A stretch of DNA of 64,000 nt. Origin: Cephalotus follicularis (Eukaryota > Streptophyta > Magnoliopsida > Oxalidales > Cephalotaceae). The translations under genes and the position numbers were made by a program. Positions 33,646-45,204 of the stretch are shown one piece after another (the stretch's first letter is position 1; each line of letters opens with the position of its first letter). The notes under the pieces were generated by a model. It searched no databases, was not told the DNA's origin, and saw only the letters and a program-made list of their open reading frames with translations. The stretch lies in the NCBI GenBank assembly GCA_001972305.1, contig BDDD01002926.1, positions 176,035 through 240,034 of the forward strand, in the 5' to 3' direction.

Positions 33646-34772
33646 CTACGTCATACTTGGCTCCGACTGCAACCTAGGGTTCGGAATAATGTCACCCCTA
33701 GGTAAAGTCGCGATAACTATAAATTTACGTACGCATTGAGACTTTCGGCACCCGTTTCCAGTCTGCTTATACCTGATCAGGGTTTTAGAATCTCACCGGA
33801 CATAAATAATATAGAGCCGATCACCCTGTATACTGTTGTGACGATCCCTTATTGCGAACTCGCCCATACATTTTACTGAAGCTCCCACAAGGCCCAAAGA
33901 TAACCCTTTTGCCAGCACGTGGCTAGTGCTGGGGAAGGCGGAAATCAAAGCCAAGCAGTTACAACATAATGCATGCTAATCGCTCAGGTCTAACGACACA
34001 ACGTTGCTCCACAAATGGTCTACTAGTCACCATAGACTATACACTACCGAGACTATAGGAATCATATTGTCATAGGTATGACTTTCCAAATCGGTTTCCT
34101 ATGGTGGGTCTATTCAGTCTCATGCTCCTTCGCACGAACCCCACATCATGTTTTAGGATAAATCAAAATGGTAACGAGATGGTCCATCCTCCACTAAACC
34201 CAGGAGCAAGCATAATACAGCAAGTCTTTGCGGTTCAACAATTTCCATAAGAAAGTGAACCTATGACTTGGAACGTTCTGTCAGAAGGGAGTAAGGATCT
34301 CATTCTCATAACCTCTCAGGCATGAGATCCAACCCCTCGAATGATAGGGCACTATATGTGTACTTAGTTGACATGGTGATCAACTGATCCATTTAAGATG
34401 GTTTGGCATATACATATAGCGGGTTGCCATTGTTGATTGAATATGCACTATAAAACACAAAAAGATATTGAGATTGTACAAATAGAGATTGTAATATACA
34501 AACATGCAGTCGCCCCACGGCTTAAAGAGATATCTCCAGTTAAAGAGTGCATCTCATACATACATATATATTTATGCAGAGCCAGTTCGTGGCAAGCAGG
34601 GACACCCCTACTCCAACACAAACAATCTGTAAGGTCAAGTACTTCTCTACCTCTCTGGCCCGGGATAATACTCCCACCGACTACCTACCTTATCAGGGTC
34701 ATAGCCGAGTGGGGGAGAGATAACACTGACCACATCAATACTAGGCCATAAAAACGGTCCTATCCCGTAATC

Positions 34773-34883
34773 ATAATGTTATGCCGTAAAAACGGTCATA
34801 ACCCATAGTATAATGTTATGCTGTAAAAACGATCATAACCCATAGTATAATTTTATGCCGTAAAAATGGTCATAACCCATAGG
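34773..34883. repeat. Three 37-bp tandem repeats in D1
   Basis: Units at 34773, 34810 and 34847, each ATAATGTTATGCCGTAAAAA-like followed by a variant of CGGTCATAACCCATAGT. Confidence 0.85.
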
Positions 34884-34940
34884 CGCCATTGGTCCATCCC
34901 TAAGGAGATGTCCATACCCTCCAGTGATGTGGTCTAACAC

Positions 34941-34973
34941 TTATAATCCTCGTGACGAAAACGAAAATTATAA
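34941..34973. promoter_or_regulatory. Conserved nested hairpin (copy in D1)
   Basis: Outer stem TTATAAT...ATTATAA, inner stem TCGT...ACGA. Lies just left of GGGTTATCT, a block conserved in all copies. Confidence 0.5.
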
Positions 34974-35477
34974 ATGGGTTATCTCGTAGGTCTCAAACAA
35001 TAACAACCATCAATCATAGCCATAACCCATAGCCGTATTACCGTGGAAATGATAGGGACCTAATAGAAAGGATCACATAAGATCCACATCCGTCAAAACC
35101 GTTTCTGTATTCATATTTTTGTAACCGTAAAACCGTTTGTTTGTCCCTATCGAAGTTAAACCAATGGAGAGGTAGTTCAATTATGATATCCACGTCCAGA
35201 CATCCCAATCAAACTATCCTAACCATCCGTTGAAAACCATTTTGAAAGCTATTGAAAAACCATTTCAAAATCTAATGAAAACCATGTTGAAAACCATTTG
35301 TATAAAATCTCCTTTTTATGAAAATTTCTTTAAAGATTCATTTGAAAATTGACCCATAGTTTAAAAGTGTTACAAGAGGATTGCCATATACTACAAGGCT
35401 TTAGGGTAGCTTCCTATGGAATCCATTTGAAGGTAAAACCATTTGGGATTAAAAATCGTGTAAAACATTAAAGTTTG

Positions 35478-35690
35478 GTTAAAACAAGGGCGTTAGGCAT
35501 CGGCGCTTCCATGTTAGGTGTCGACGCTTAGCATCTAAGCATCAATGCTCTTGTTCTAGGGGTTGATGGTTAAGGGCCAATGCCTTAAGCGTCGACGCAT
35601 GCATTAGCATCAACCCTTTCGTAATACATATGGCATCGATGGTTAACCCGTTCAAAGCCTCACCGCTTTAGTCCAAAGCGTCGACGGTTT
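35478..35690. repeat. GTCGAC-core palindrome cluster in D1 (arms AGC/GCT)
   Basis: Copies include GGTGTCGACGCTTA, AAGCATCAATGCT, AAGCGTCGACGCAT and AAAGCGTCGACGGTTT, with decayed ones between. Confidence 0.8.
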
Positions 35691-36857
35691 GACAATATCA
35701 GGCAATTCGTCGAACAGCTAAGAAATATGTTTAAAAACCGTTTAAATCCGTTTAAAGTCTGATCCAAAGGTAGCTATATGCTCCTAAGGTCGATAGTAAG
35801 TTTAAAACACCTTTAAAACCATTTAAATCCATTTTATAAAACCCTTGAATTGAGAGAAGGCAGAGATTCAACTCCTCTCAATTATTCGTTCTGTCCATTA
35901 TACCTATACACAGTGCAATAAATATGAAATCATTAATCATGCATAACGGTAACAATCCATTTAGCATGTAATCATCAATAAACAGCATATCAAACCATTC
36001 AATCCATTCAAAATGCATGACTGCAAGAATGTAAGTAAAATAGTATGACTGTACTCTAGGGATCTACCATTCGTATACTATCGTCCCATACCGGCGTATA
36101 CGAATGGGATCAAGCCAATAGTCATCTGAGGCTACCTGTTAACAATTGCGCTTCTGAGTGGGGAGGACTTGCAGCAGAATCAACGAACTGCCACCTCCTC
36201 TAAGCTTCACTCACTTGTCATGAACACAGCTCCTTGTGCCAACAAAGATCTCTCTCTCTCATAGAATCACTGCACACTCCCGTTACGACCGATACAAAGG
36301 TAGCAACAAACTGTCGTCACCGGAGCTCCGGTCAGATTCTAGCCATCACATCGGAACTCCGGTGAGGCCATAAAAAGGCTCCAAATTGGTCGATCTACAC
36401 AATGTTGCCGAAGAAGTGTTGTGACTCACCGTGAATCGCACAGTCACAGCCGGCAGTGAGTCCGACTCATTGAGTCAACTCATCGGTCACCAACAACTCT
36501 GGACACCTCACAAACGAACCTCCAGAAAACCCATTCTACACATCTCTACCTGAGACTCACCGTGACTAGATGCCAAATGTCGTGTCACAGGAGATAGCGA
36601 GTTGAACTAGCTGAGTCAACTCGGCAACTAATTCTGGCTGAAATACACCTTGGCAGTCATCGCGATAGGTGTAGACAGTCTTCACAATGAAAACCAGCCC
36701 CACCCGCAACGACAACCGGTGGTGGAAGCACACAGCCGAGATGGCAATACTCGGGGAGAAAAGGAAAAGAAAAGAGAATAAGAAGAGGAGATTACCGTCA
36801 GTGGTGGAGGAACCGCACCCGCTAACTCCCGATCCGGCGTCTTCATCTTCTCCGGCA

Positions 36858-36925
36858 TGCCACCCTCTCTCTCCCTCTCTCTCTGGCTCTCTGGCTCTCT
36901 GGCTCTCTCTCCCGCTCTCATCTCT
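36858..36925. repeat. CT-rich microsatellite in D1
   Basis: Pyrimidine run of CTCTCTCTCTGG-type units. A related CT run lies at 44335-44370 in D2. Confidence 0.85.
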
Positions 36926-39537
36926 CTTTTCTTAAAAGAGAGCTGGAGTTTTTTCTAGAAAATGCCTGAGCTTTCATTTTTTTTAATTGGGACACTACAT
37001 AATCACCATGTTAATTGAATACATATATATCACCCTATCATTCGAGGGGTTGGATCTCGTGCCTGAGAGGTTATGAGAATGAGATCCTTACTCCTTTCGG
37101 ACAAAATGTTCCAAGTCATAGGTTCACTTTCTTAGGGCAATTGATGAACCGCAAAGACTTGCCGTACTATGCTTGCCCTCTTGTGTGTGGGGGATGGATT
37201 ATCTCATTGCCACTTGGGTTTACCCTAAAGCTGATATGGGTGCGTACAGAGGTATGACACTGAACCGACCCAATATAGGTTATCTATTTGGAGAGTCAAC
37301 ATCTCTGTCAAAAGAGTTCCTATTGTCGCAGTAGTGTTTAGTCAAAGAGGACTAGTAGATCATATGTGATTTATGTTGTATCCTTAGACTTGAGTAGCTG
37401 GCATGCGTTGTGTAGCAACCACTTGGCTTTGATTTCTGCCTTCCCCAGCACTAGCCACGATCTGGAAAAAAGGGTTGTCTTTGGGCCTTGTGGGAGCTAC
37501 ATTGAGATGTATGGGTGAGTGCGCAAGATGGGATCTTCACACACATGTTGAGGGTTATAGGCTCTATAACATCTGTGACCATTGATGACTTAAAGTTCTG
37601 GCTGGACATTGGGAGATTGGGAATGAGATGTTTCCTGGGATATCTCCCATAGTCTCAATGCGTTCATAGAATTATAGTTATTTTGGTTTTACCTAGGGGT
37701 AACATTAATCCAAACCCTAGTCCGTGGTCAGAGCTGAGATTACGAAGGATACGCTGTACCTAAACTGATGACAGTGATAGAGCACTGGTGAACTGGCTAA
37801 CATATGATAGATGTGGTACCTTGTGGTCCATGGATCCGAGGATGATTTAAGATCACACGGAGGCTATTTAAATGGTCAAAAGACTATTGGAATGGTTGTA
37901 CTAGAACGATGTGATGTTCTGGGAAATATATCATTGTACCAGAATTCCAACCGGGCTTTCGGGTCCTGCCTGATTTTGGAACAGGTTGACGTGTGAGAGA
38001 CATGTCATTTCGTGAGAGGTTAACATCTAATAGAGATGTTACTTTGCTAAAGAATATTTCATTTGCTTGACATGTGTCACTTCTTATGAAGTGAGTGTGA
38101 GCGTCGCCATAATGAAATGTTATGTGCAAAGGGTTTATTGTGAACTAGTAAGTGCATTTGGTACTTATTGGTGGTGAGAGTTAAGTGGGCTTTGGGACGA
38201 ATTTGTGCATAGGATTTTCTTCCTATTTAGGCCTTAAATTGCCTATGAAAGGGCTGGCCCAAATGTATTATCATGGTGTAAATTGGTTGGATAATTTTCA
38301 TGTTAATTACTTAGCCCAAAATCTATTCATTCATGGCCTACAATTGTTGACTTTGTCAACTAAGATTATGTCACTTGCAATTGGACATTGCTCACTGCTC
38401 CCTGTTCATTGTGTAGCCGTCCATGTGACTCTAAATTTTGAGATGATTAAAGAGTTTTTATGACTCGCACAAGAGACGAAATTTGGTTTAAGATATTTGT
38501 GTTTACGTATCTTGAAAACACACCAAGTCGTCACTTTTGTTTTTTCAGTCTTCTCCACCCATGTCTCCCTCCCTCATTCCTTCTCTTCTCCATCCTCTTC
38601 ATCCTCCATTAATGGAGACATGAAAACCTCCATGGTTTTGAAGAGAAAGAACACAATAAAACCTCCTTCTCACCTCCAAACTCATAATAAGTGGAGATTG
38701 CTTGAAAAACTCATTCAATCTTTACTTAAGATAAGATATAGTTTAGGTGATGAAACTTCAAACTTCAAGACAATCAAAGTGTCTTCACATTTTTTTCTGC
38801 TGTGAGCATGGGAAGATTTAATATGAAGATGGATTCATTGATTTCAAGTTTGGAGTAGCACGCAAGTTTGGGAAGTGGGCAAAGAATTAGGTACTTGAAT
38901 TCTAACATTTCCTTTGTTTTTGTGTGATGATTGTGAGCATCTTTTGTGTTGGGTTGAGGGCTGCGATTGCCATCCCAGCCCTTGTGTTTTGTTGCAGGTT
39001 CCATGTCATTCCATTCCCTTATGGTATGTGAATGGCAATTCGGGTTTTGGGGGTTGCATGCTATGGTGATTGTGTGCATTCCCTAACCCGAATTGTTGGT
39101 TGCTGTTTTTTTTTTTTTGTGTGGTGTTGGTGTGCATTTAGGGTTTTGGGGCAGGGTATCTAACCTTTCCCCATTCCCATATGCTGCCATTTGCTACCCT
39201 AGAAAACTCTTAGGGTTTATCTAGGTTAGGGTTTAGGGTTTGGAGCAAAAGTGATAGGGTATTGGTGTGTTACCCTTGTGCTCAAAATTTGAGTGATCAA
39301 TTTTCAGGTAGAGAATTCCTAGCTCCAATCCGCCAACCCTACATGCTTGGAATGTTTAGCAGGTTTGATTGATATCCTAATTAGAGATCCTAGGGCCTAT
39401 TGGAACAATGTTGGACCTTGGATTTTAGGGTATCCCTTTTAAGGGATTGAAATTTTTTAAAATGTATTCCGCAACACTTATGTCGAAATAGGTTCCAACC
39501 CTGGTTATGCCTTTCCAACACTGCCTGCTGCTGTCAA

Positions 39538-39800
39538 ACCGTCGACGCTTTGGCTATAGGCGTTGGCGCTTTGATCGCACAAACCGTCGACTCTTCCAAG
39601 TAACAGTCGACACTTAAGGACTAAACCGTCGACGTTTTACATTAAAGCATCGACACTTTAGGTGTTGCAAAATGGCTGATGCTTAGTGAACGCGTCGACG
39701 CTTAAGGCACAACGCTTTAACCGTCGACTCCTACCACGAAGGCGTTGATGCTTAGACGCTAAACTTTAATGCTTTGGATGAAGCAGTCGACGCTTAGCAC
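39538..39800. repeat. GTCGAC-core palindrome cluster in the C LTR
   Basis: About ten copies, for example ACCGTCGACGCTTTGG, ACCGTCGACTCTTCC, ACAGTCGACACTTAAG, GCGTCGACGCTTAAG and GCAGTCGACGCTTAG. Insertion E entered 15 bp to the left of it. Confidence 0.8.
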
Positions 39801-40287
39801 CCTATTTCAGCCAAACTACACTATTTTCAACCCCAAATGCTTTTATCTTGAAATGGATTCCATAGGAAGCCTCCCTAAGGCCTTGTAGACTATGGAAATC
39901 CTCTTTTAACTCTTTTAACCTTCAAATCAACTTTCAAGTGATTTTTTAATGAAAAGTTTCAACAAAAGAGTTACTTCAAGTGGTTTCCAAAAATGGTTAG
40001 GATAGCTCAATTGGGACATCTGGACGCGGATATCCTAGTTGGACTTTCTCTCCATTGTTTTACAACTATGATAGGGACCACGAAAATGTTTATGGAAAAG
40101 ATTATGGAAACGGTTACAGAAAATGGTTTTGAAACAGTTTTGATAGATGGATCCTATGTGATCCGTTATGATTACGTCATTATCCTTTAATGATTACATC
40201 ATTATCCTTTAATGGGAACAAGGTTACGGGTATGGTACGGCTATGATTGATGATTGTTATGGTTGAGACTTATCGGGATAACTCATT

Positions 40288-40319
40288 CATAATCTTCATT
40301 TCCGTCATGAAGTATTATG
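40288..40319. promoter_or_regulatory. Conserved nested hairpin (copy in C)
   Basis: Read in reverse complement to match the other copies: outer stem CATAAT...ATTATG, inner stem TTCAT...ATGAA, both perfect. Confidence 0.5.
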
Positions 40320-40432
40320 GGTGTAGGCCACATATTATGGATATATTAATCCTCCATTTTTGGGTGAACCTACGGGGATCACTTCATTGTGGATGGATAT
40401 GGTACGGCATGGATTACAGAGATCTATATTAT

Positions 40433-40488
40433 GGGCTAGTACCTTCAGGACTAGTATTACGGGCTAGTACCTTCGGGACTAGTATTAC
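40433..40488. repeat. Two 28-bp tandem repeats in the C LTR
   Basis: Units at 40433 and 40461 beginning GGGCTAGTACCTTC and ending GGACTAGTATTAC, with one difference between them. Confidence 0.85.
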
Positions 40489-41200
40489 AGTACGGAGCGG
40501 ATTATGTGGCTGGTGTTATCCTATGCTCCACACGGCTATGGCATGGAGGGTGTATAGATGGTAGATGTACTATCTTGGGCCAGAAAGGTAAAGAAGTACT
40601 TGACCCTATGGATTGATTGTCCCAATGGCTGGTAATGGATTGTTTATGGAGTGTCTGCAGGCCTATGGCCTTTGATGTGATTAGGACTAGCCAAGTATCT
40701 CACGCCCCAAACAACGAGAGTAATGACTCGACGAGTGAGATACCATACGTTCAGTCCATTCAATCTCATATATCAATCATACACCAAAAGTGCTATAAAT
40801 TTAAAACTTTAAACAATCATATTACATCAGCAGAATAATCAATTGAATATATTCTAACTCTTAAAATCTCCCCAAAATCGGGCATGAAGTATTCGTTTAT
40901 GGAACTTTACTCCCAGTAAAGAAAAACACATTTTATATATCCACACTCCCGAATGAGGAATCAACAGTTTATAAATGGCTCAGCCCTCAGTAAACCACAT
41001 CTCAAACAGAATTACATCATTCAAACACCTCAAATGATGGGCCTGTCCCTGTCTAATACATCAACACACATATTATAAGCACTGGCACATGTCGACAGGT
41101 CAATAGCTGAATAAAACATATCTCTTATATAACATTTGTACTTTTACAAAAACCACATTTATACAAGGTAGGTCAGCGGAGATGTTGATCCTTACTATGC

Positions 41201-41217
41201 GATTAGCCCAGCTAATC
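41201..41217. promoter_or_regulatory. GATTAGC/GCTAATC inverted repeat (D2)
   Basis: Perfect 7-bp stem with a CCA loop, 503 nt from the inner LTR end. Decayed in D1. May be the family D counterpart of the TTAGCC/GGCTAA hairpin. Confidence 0.45.
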
Positions 41218-41494
41218 ACTGCTCCACGTCACCTGGACCTGAACCTAATCCATTTCTTTACAATGAAATGCATCAGCAACCCAAAGGTTGTGTAGGATAT
41301 ACATAGGCAAGGAACATATAGAAGTGCAGTAGATATGTGTACAATATGTGAGATGCATGCATCACAATCAATATAATCTATGCCATGAAAACTGGCATTT
41401 AGAGAATTGCCTTTTTCCATAATAACCACCATTCAACAACCATATCCATACGATTTCAATACAATTCCATTATCATTCAGCGTCCATAACCCTT

Positions 41495-41599
41495 CGATCC
41501 TTAACCATTCGATCCATAATTGTACAATCCATAGTCGTACGATCCATAACCATTCAATCCGTAACCATTCAATCCATAACCGTGCGATCCATAGCCATT
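41495..41599. repeat. Seven 15-bp tandem repeats in D2
   Basis: Units such as CGATCCATAACCATT and CAATCCGTAACCATT at exact 15-bp steps from 41495. Corresponds in position to the 30-bp array in D1. Confidence 0.85.
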
Positions 41600-42023
41600 C
41601 CATGATCGATCCATAACCATCCCATAATCATTCCATAAACGTACCATATTCGTTCCATAACCGTAGCCGTACAATCCGTATGGCGGAAAGCTATATTATA
41701 TGCCATGCGATGCAACAGTATAACAGTATGCCATGTAATGTAACAGTATAATAGTATGCCATGTAATGCAATAGTATAACAGTATATATGTGCATGGCAT
41801 GCTATATACATGAATGTCAAGTGTAGACAGCTTCCGTATACAAACTATCCCTAAGCAGTGGTATATTCAGCTAATCCTAGTATCACATCAAAAGCCATAG
41901 GCCTGCAAACATTCCATAACAATCCATAACCATCCATGTGTAAAAAAATCCATAAGGTCCATCCCACTATCTACGCACAGTCCATGTCGTAGACATGTGA
42001 GTTCGAGATAACACTGACCAAAT

Positions 42024-42175
42024 CATACCATAGGGCTTGTTCACTTGGTCCCAGCCCTTTCATACCATAGGGCTTGTTCACTTGGTCCTAGCCCTTCCAT
42101 ACCATGATTGGGCTTGTTCACAATGGTCCCAGTCAATTATTATCATAGACTTGTTCACTTGGTCCCAGCCTATGA
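42024..42175. repeat. Tandem repeat of about 37 bp in D2
   Basis: Two regular units at 42024 and 42061 (CATACCATAGGGCTTG, then TTCACTTGGTCCCAGCCC) and two more diverged ones to about 42175. Confidence 0.8.
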
Positions 42176-42215
42176 TACCATATTCCGTTAATTCCATAAG
42201 ATGTGGATTGTCACT

Positions 42216-42245
42216 CATAATCCCCATGACGAAAATGAAGATTAT
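42216..42245. promoter_or_regulatory. Conserved nested hairpin (copy in D2)
   Basis: Outer stem ATAAT...ATTAT (the terminal C-T pair is broken), inner stem CCAT...ATGA-like. Confidence 0.45.
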
Positions 42246-42846
42246 TAATGGGTTATCTTGTTAGGTCTCAAACAATAGCAACCATAACCATAACCATACC
42301 ATAACCCATAACCATATTTCAATTTAAAAGATAGGGACCTACCATAAAGGATCACATAAGATCCATATCCACCAAAACCATTTAAAACCATTTCCATAAC
42401 CATAACCATTTCCATAAACCATTTTCCATTTCCATAAACCATTTTCATTTGTTGGTCCCTACCAGAGTTGAAAAACAATGGAGAGGAACTCCAAGTAAGA
42501 TATCAGCATCCAGATGTCTCAATTGAGCTATCCTAAACATTTTTGAAAACCATTTTGAAATCCATAAAACAATGGAGACGAAGTCCAAATAGGATATCCG
42601 CGTCCAGATAGCCTAATGGAACTACCCTAACCATTTTTGAAAACTATTTGTATAAAATCCCCTTTTTATGAAACTTTCTTTAAAGATTTATTTTGAAGAT
42701 CGATCCGTAGTTTACAAACGTTAAAAGTGGATTTTCATAGGCTACAAGGCCTTAGGGAGGCTTCCTATGAAATCCATTTCAAGTTAAAACCATTTTGGAT
42801 CGAAACCATATAAAACAGAGTGTTTGGCTAAATCAGGGTGATAAGA

Positions 42847-43015
42847 GTCGACGCTATACGCTAGGCGTTGACAGTTAAGGCGTTATGCCTTAAACGTCGA
42901 CACATACACTAAACGTCCGCCACGTGTAACACATGAGGCGTCAATCAATTACACATAAGCATCGGCTAATCAACACAAAGGGTCGACACCTTCAGCCAAT
43001 GCGTCGACGGTTTGA
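42847..43015. repeat. GTCGAC-core palindrome cluster in D2
   Basis: Copies include AGAGTCGACGCTAT, AGGCGTTGACAGTT, AAACGTCGACACAT and ATGCGTCGACGGTT; more decayed than in C. Confidence 0.75.
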
Positions 43016-45014
43016 CCATAACAAGGGGTTCATCGAACAATTTAGAAAACCAGATTAAAACCATTTCAAATCCATTTAAATTAGATCAAAGGGAAGCTAT
43101 AAGCTTCAAACATCAGTTAAAACCCAAAATAATTTAAAACCATAAAATTCATTTCCATAACCCTTGAATTGAGAAAAGGCGGAAGCTCAACTCCTCTCAA
43201 TTCTCCATTTAGTCCATTATACCCGTATACAATTCATTAAGCCATGTAAAAAGTAATCAAGCATAACCACAACAATCCTTTTAGCACACAATCATCAATG
43301 AATAGCATATCAATCCATACCACCCGTTCAAAATGCATGAATGCAAGTAAAATAGTATAACCGTACTCTAGTGATATACCATTCGTATACTACCGTCCCA
43401 TACCGGCATATACATATGGGATCAACTCAATAGTCATCTAGGCACGTACCATCGAAGCATATGTAAACCCTACCTATTACAAATTGAGCTTACGAGTTTG
43501 GAGGACTTGCAGTAGAATCGATGAACTACCACCTCTTCTAAGCTTCACTCGTTGTCACGAGCACAGCTCCTTCTTCTGCCAACAGAGTTCCCTTTCTATC
43601 TTACAATCCCTGCAATAACCATCACACTTCCGTTACGACCTACACAAAGGTAGAGACACACTATTGTCAATAGAGTTCCAACCAGATTCCGAACAACACA
43701 TCGGGGCTCCGACCACGCCATAAACAGGTTCCAATTTGGACGATCTACTCATAATAGTCGGAGACTCTCTGAGACTCGACGCAGAATGCCCTGTTACAGC
43801 CAACAGTGAGTTTGACTCATTGAGTCGACTCATCGGTCATCCACATTTCTATCCATTTCACAATAGTACCACAAAACAATCAGCTTTAGGCGTCTATACC
43901 CGTAACTCGTCGAGAATTGATGCGGGTTCACCTTGCCGAAGCTCAGACCAGTTCGTCCAGCTCTGGTCACGCCATAACCAGCATTAAAAGTCTTTGATCA
44001 AATTGTTGGCGACCGAGACTCGTCGTGACTCAGAGCCAAACGCTATGTCACAGGCAGCATCTAGTCAAGGTAACTGAGTTAACTCATTCGCTTGATTCTG
44101 GCCCATTTCGACGACATTCAAAGCTAAAACCAAGATAGGGGAAGCTAACATAGCTCCACCTATGACGAACATCCCAGCGACATAAGGAAATTGCTAGAAA
44201 ATGCAGAGCTCCAGGCTTCAGTTTTCATGGCGGTGAAGGAAGGAAATTGCTGAGAGGAAGAAGAAGAAGCTATAGGAACTCACATTTGCCCTCGGGGAAT
44301 GACACCGGAGACGACATTGGCTGGAGCAACGCCTCTCTTTCTCTCGCTCCCGCTCTCTCTCCTTCTGTCTCTGGTGCACGCTGGCGCAAAGGATACGCCT
44401 TGCGCAATATAAACACATCCGTGCATTTTATATATATATATATATATATATGTATATTCGGGCATTACAAAGTATACCACCGCTTAGGGACGGTTGGTAT
44501 ACTGACGCAGTCCACGTTTGGTAGTCAAGCATTTTACGTGTCATGCATATATATACATGTTATATCTGCTGCATTTCATTGCATATAGTATAGCCTACAC
44601 AGCCATGGGTTGCTGACCCATTTTCGTAATGGGTCAGGTGCATCTGATGCATTGACGTGAGGCAGATCAAGATGGATCGAACTTCTCAGGCAGATCTTGG
44701 TCAGCGACTTAGAATTGTTACCTACCTTGTATAAAAAGGATTGATGTATAAGAGACATTTTGTATTGTAACTATTGACCTTCCAGCTTGTGGCAATGCTT
44801 AAGATATATATATGTGTGTTTATGTTATGGTTATGGTTGGGTTCATCTATGTAAATATTAAATGAGTTCTTCCGCATGCATATGATGTGTTGAAGTTTTA
44901 AATTTGTAGCATATTTTGGTGTATGATGCTACGTATGTGATGGATCATATGGACGGACCTGCCACGTGTCGATCCTTGGGGTCTTCCTTGGGGTTTGGGG
45001 TTTGACAGTTTATA

Positions 45015-45027
45015 TGGTATTAGAGCC
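45015..45027 (+). promoter_or_regulatory. Primer-binding site of element C, one mismatch
   Basis: TGGTATTAGAGCC, one C-to-T change from the initiator tRNA-Met type TGGTATCAGAGCC, 7 nt after the LTR end at 45007. Confidence 0.85.
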
Positions 45028-45204
45028 ACGCTATGTTGGCAATGCCAGGATAGGATCCTTGGCCATTGGAATTAAGTGATATGGATAAGATTGTTGGTAC
45101 TAGAATTGAGTGATATTGATAAGATTGATACTTTCATCATTTGTTTTGGAATCATGATCATGATAATTGGATAGCTTACCTTTTGTCTCTTATACAAGGT
45201 AGAT

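Larger units (their letters stand above)
30812..34618. mobile_element. Solo LTR F, inside D1
   Basis: Ends TGTTGGAACCCGGG and CTACTCCAACA, flanked by CAAAC (30807-30811 and 34619-34623). Net length without M is 2.47 kb. Inverted relative to E. A CpG-rich block at 31090-31800 has no counterpart in E. No coding region recognised; overlapping ORFs on both strands there reflect base composition. Confidence 0.82.
29262..36999 (-). mobile_element. Solo LTR D1 (family D), inside E
   Basis: Ends TGTCAAGCCCC and GGGACACTACA, flanked by TAATC (29257-29261 and 37000-37004). Net length without F and its duplication is 3.93 kb. Contains a 30-bp minisatellite (30413-30532), a 37-bp repeat (34773-34883), the nested hairpin (34941), a GTCGAC cluster (35478-35690) and a CT-rich, CpG-rich outer end (36300-36950). 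Confidence 0.88.
29088..39520. mobile_element. Solo LTR E, host of D1
   Basis: Ends TGTTAGATAGGGG and CTTTCCAACA, flanked by CTGCC (29083-29087 and 39521-39525). After removing D1 and one duplication its length is about 2.7 kb, in pieces 29088-29261 and 37005-39520. Reverse-complement homologue of F: both contain GGCTTTGATTTC...CCTTCCCCAGCACTAGCCAC and TCATTCGAGGGGTTGGATCTC blocks. No coding sequence, PBS or PPT. The superfamily is not clear; TGTTGGA/TCCAACA ends fit an LTR. Confidence 0.75.
40698..44469 (-). mobile_element. Solo LTR D2 (family D), inside the C LTR
   Basis: Flanked by AAGTA (40693-40697 and 44470-44474). The left end reads TCTCACGCCCC, so the terminal TG has become TC; the right end is CGGGCATTACA. 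Length 3.77 kb. Content parallels D1: hairpin at 41201-41217, 15-bp minisatellite 41495-41599, 37-bp repeat 42024-42175, nested hairpin 42216-42245, GTCGAC cluster 42847-43015, CpG- and CT-rich outer end with a TA run at 44428-44451. Confidence 0.88.
28360..45007 (+). repeat. 5' LTR of element C in three pieces
   Basis: Pieces are 28360-29087, 39526-40697 and 44475-45007, net 2.43 kb, ends TGTAAGTCCCGG and GGGTTTGACA. Gaps are filled by E (with D1, F and M) and by D2. Homologous in reverse complement to D1, D2 and I: for example CTGCAGGCCTATGGCC near 40655 and ACCACCGCTTAGGGA near 44478 adjoin once D2 is removed. Confidence 0.85.

Noticed and set aside
30812..34618. F and E as DNA transposons because of inverted TGTTGGA/TCCAACA ends
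   Set aside because: A 7-bp terminal inverted repeat starting TG and ending CA with 5-bp duplications is normal for LTRs; no transposase is present. LTR is the simpler reading.
39216..39245. Telomere-like TTTAGGG words
   Set aside because: Only two or three imperfect units inside LTR E; too short to be an interstitial telomere tract.
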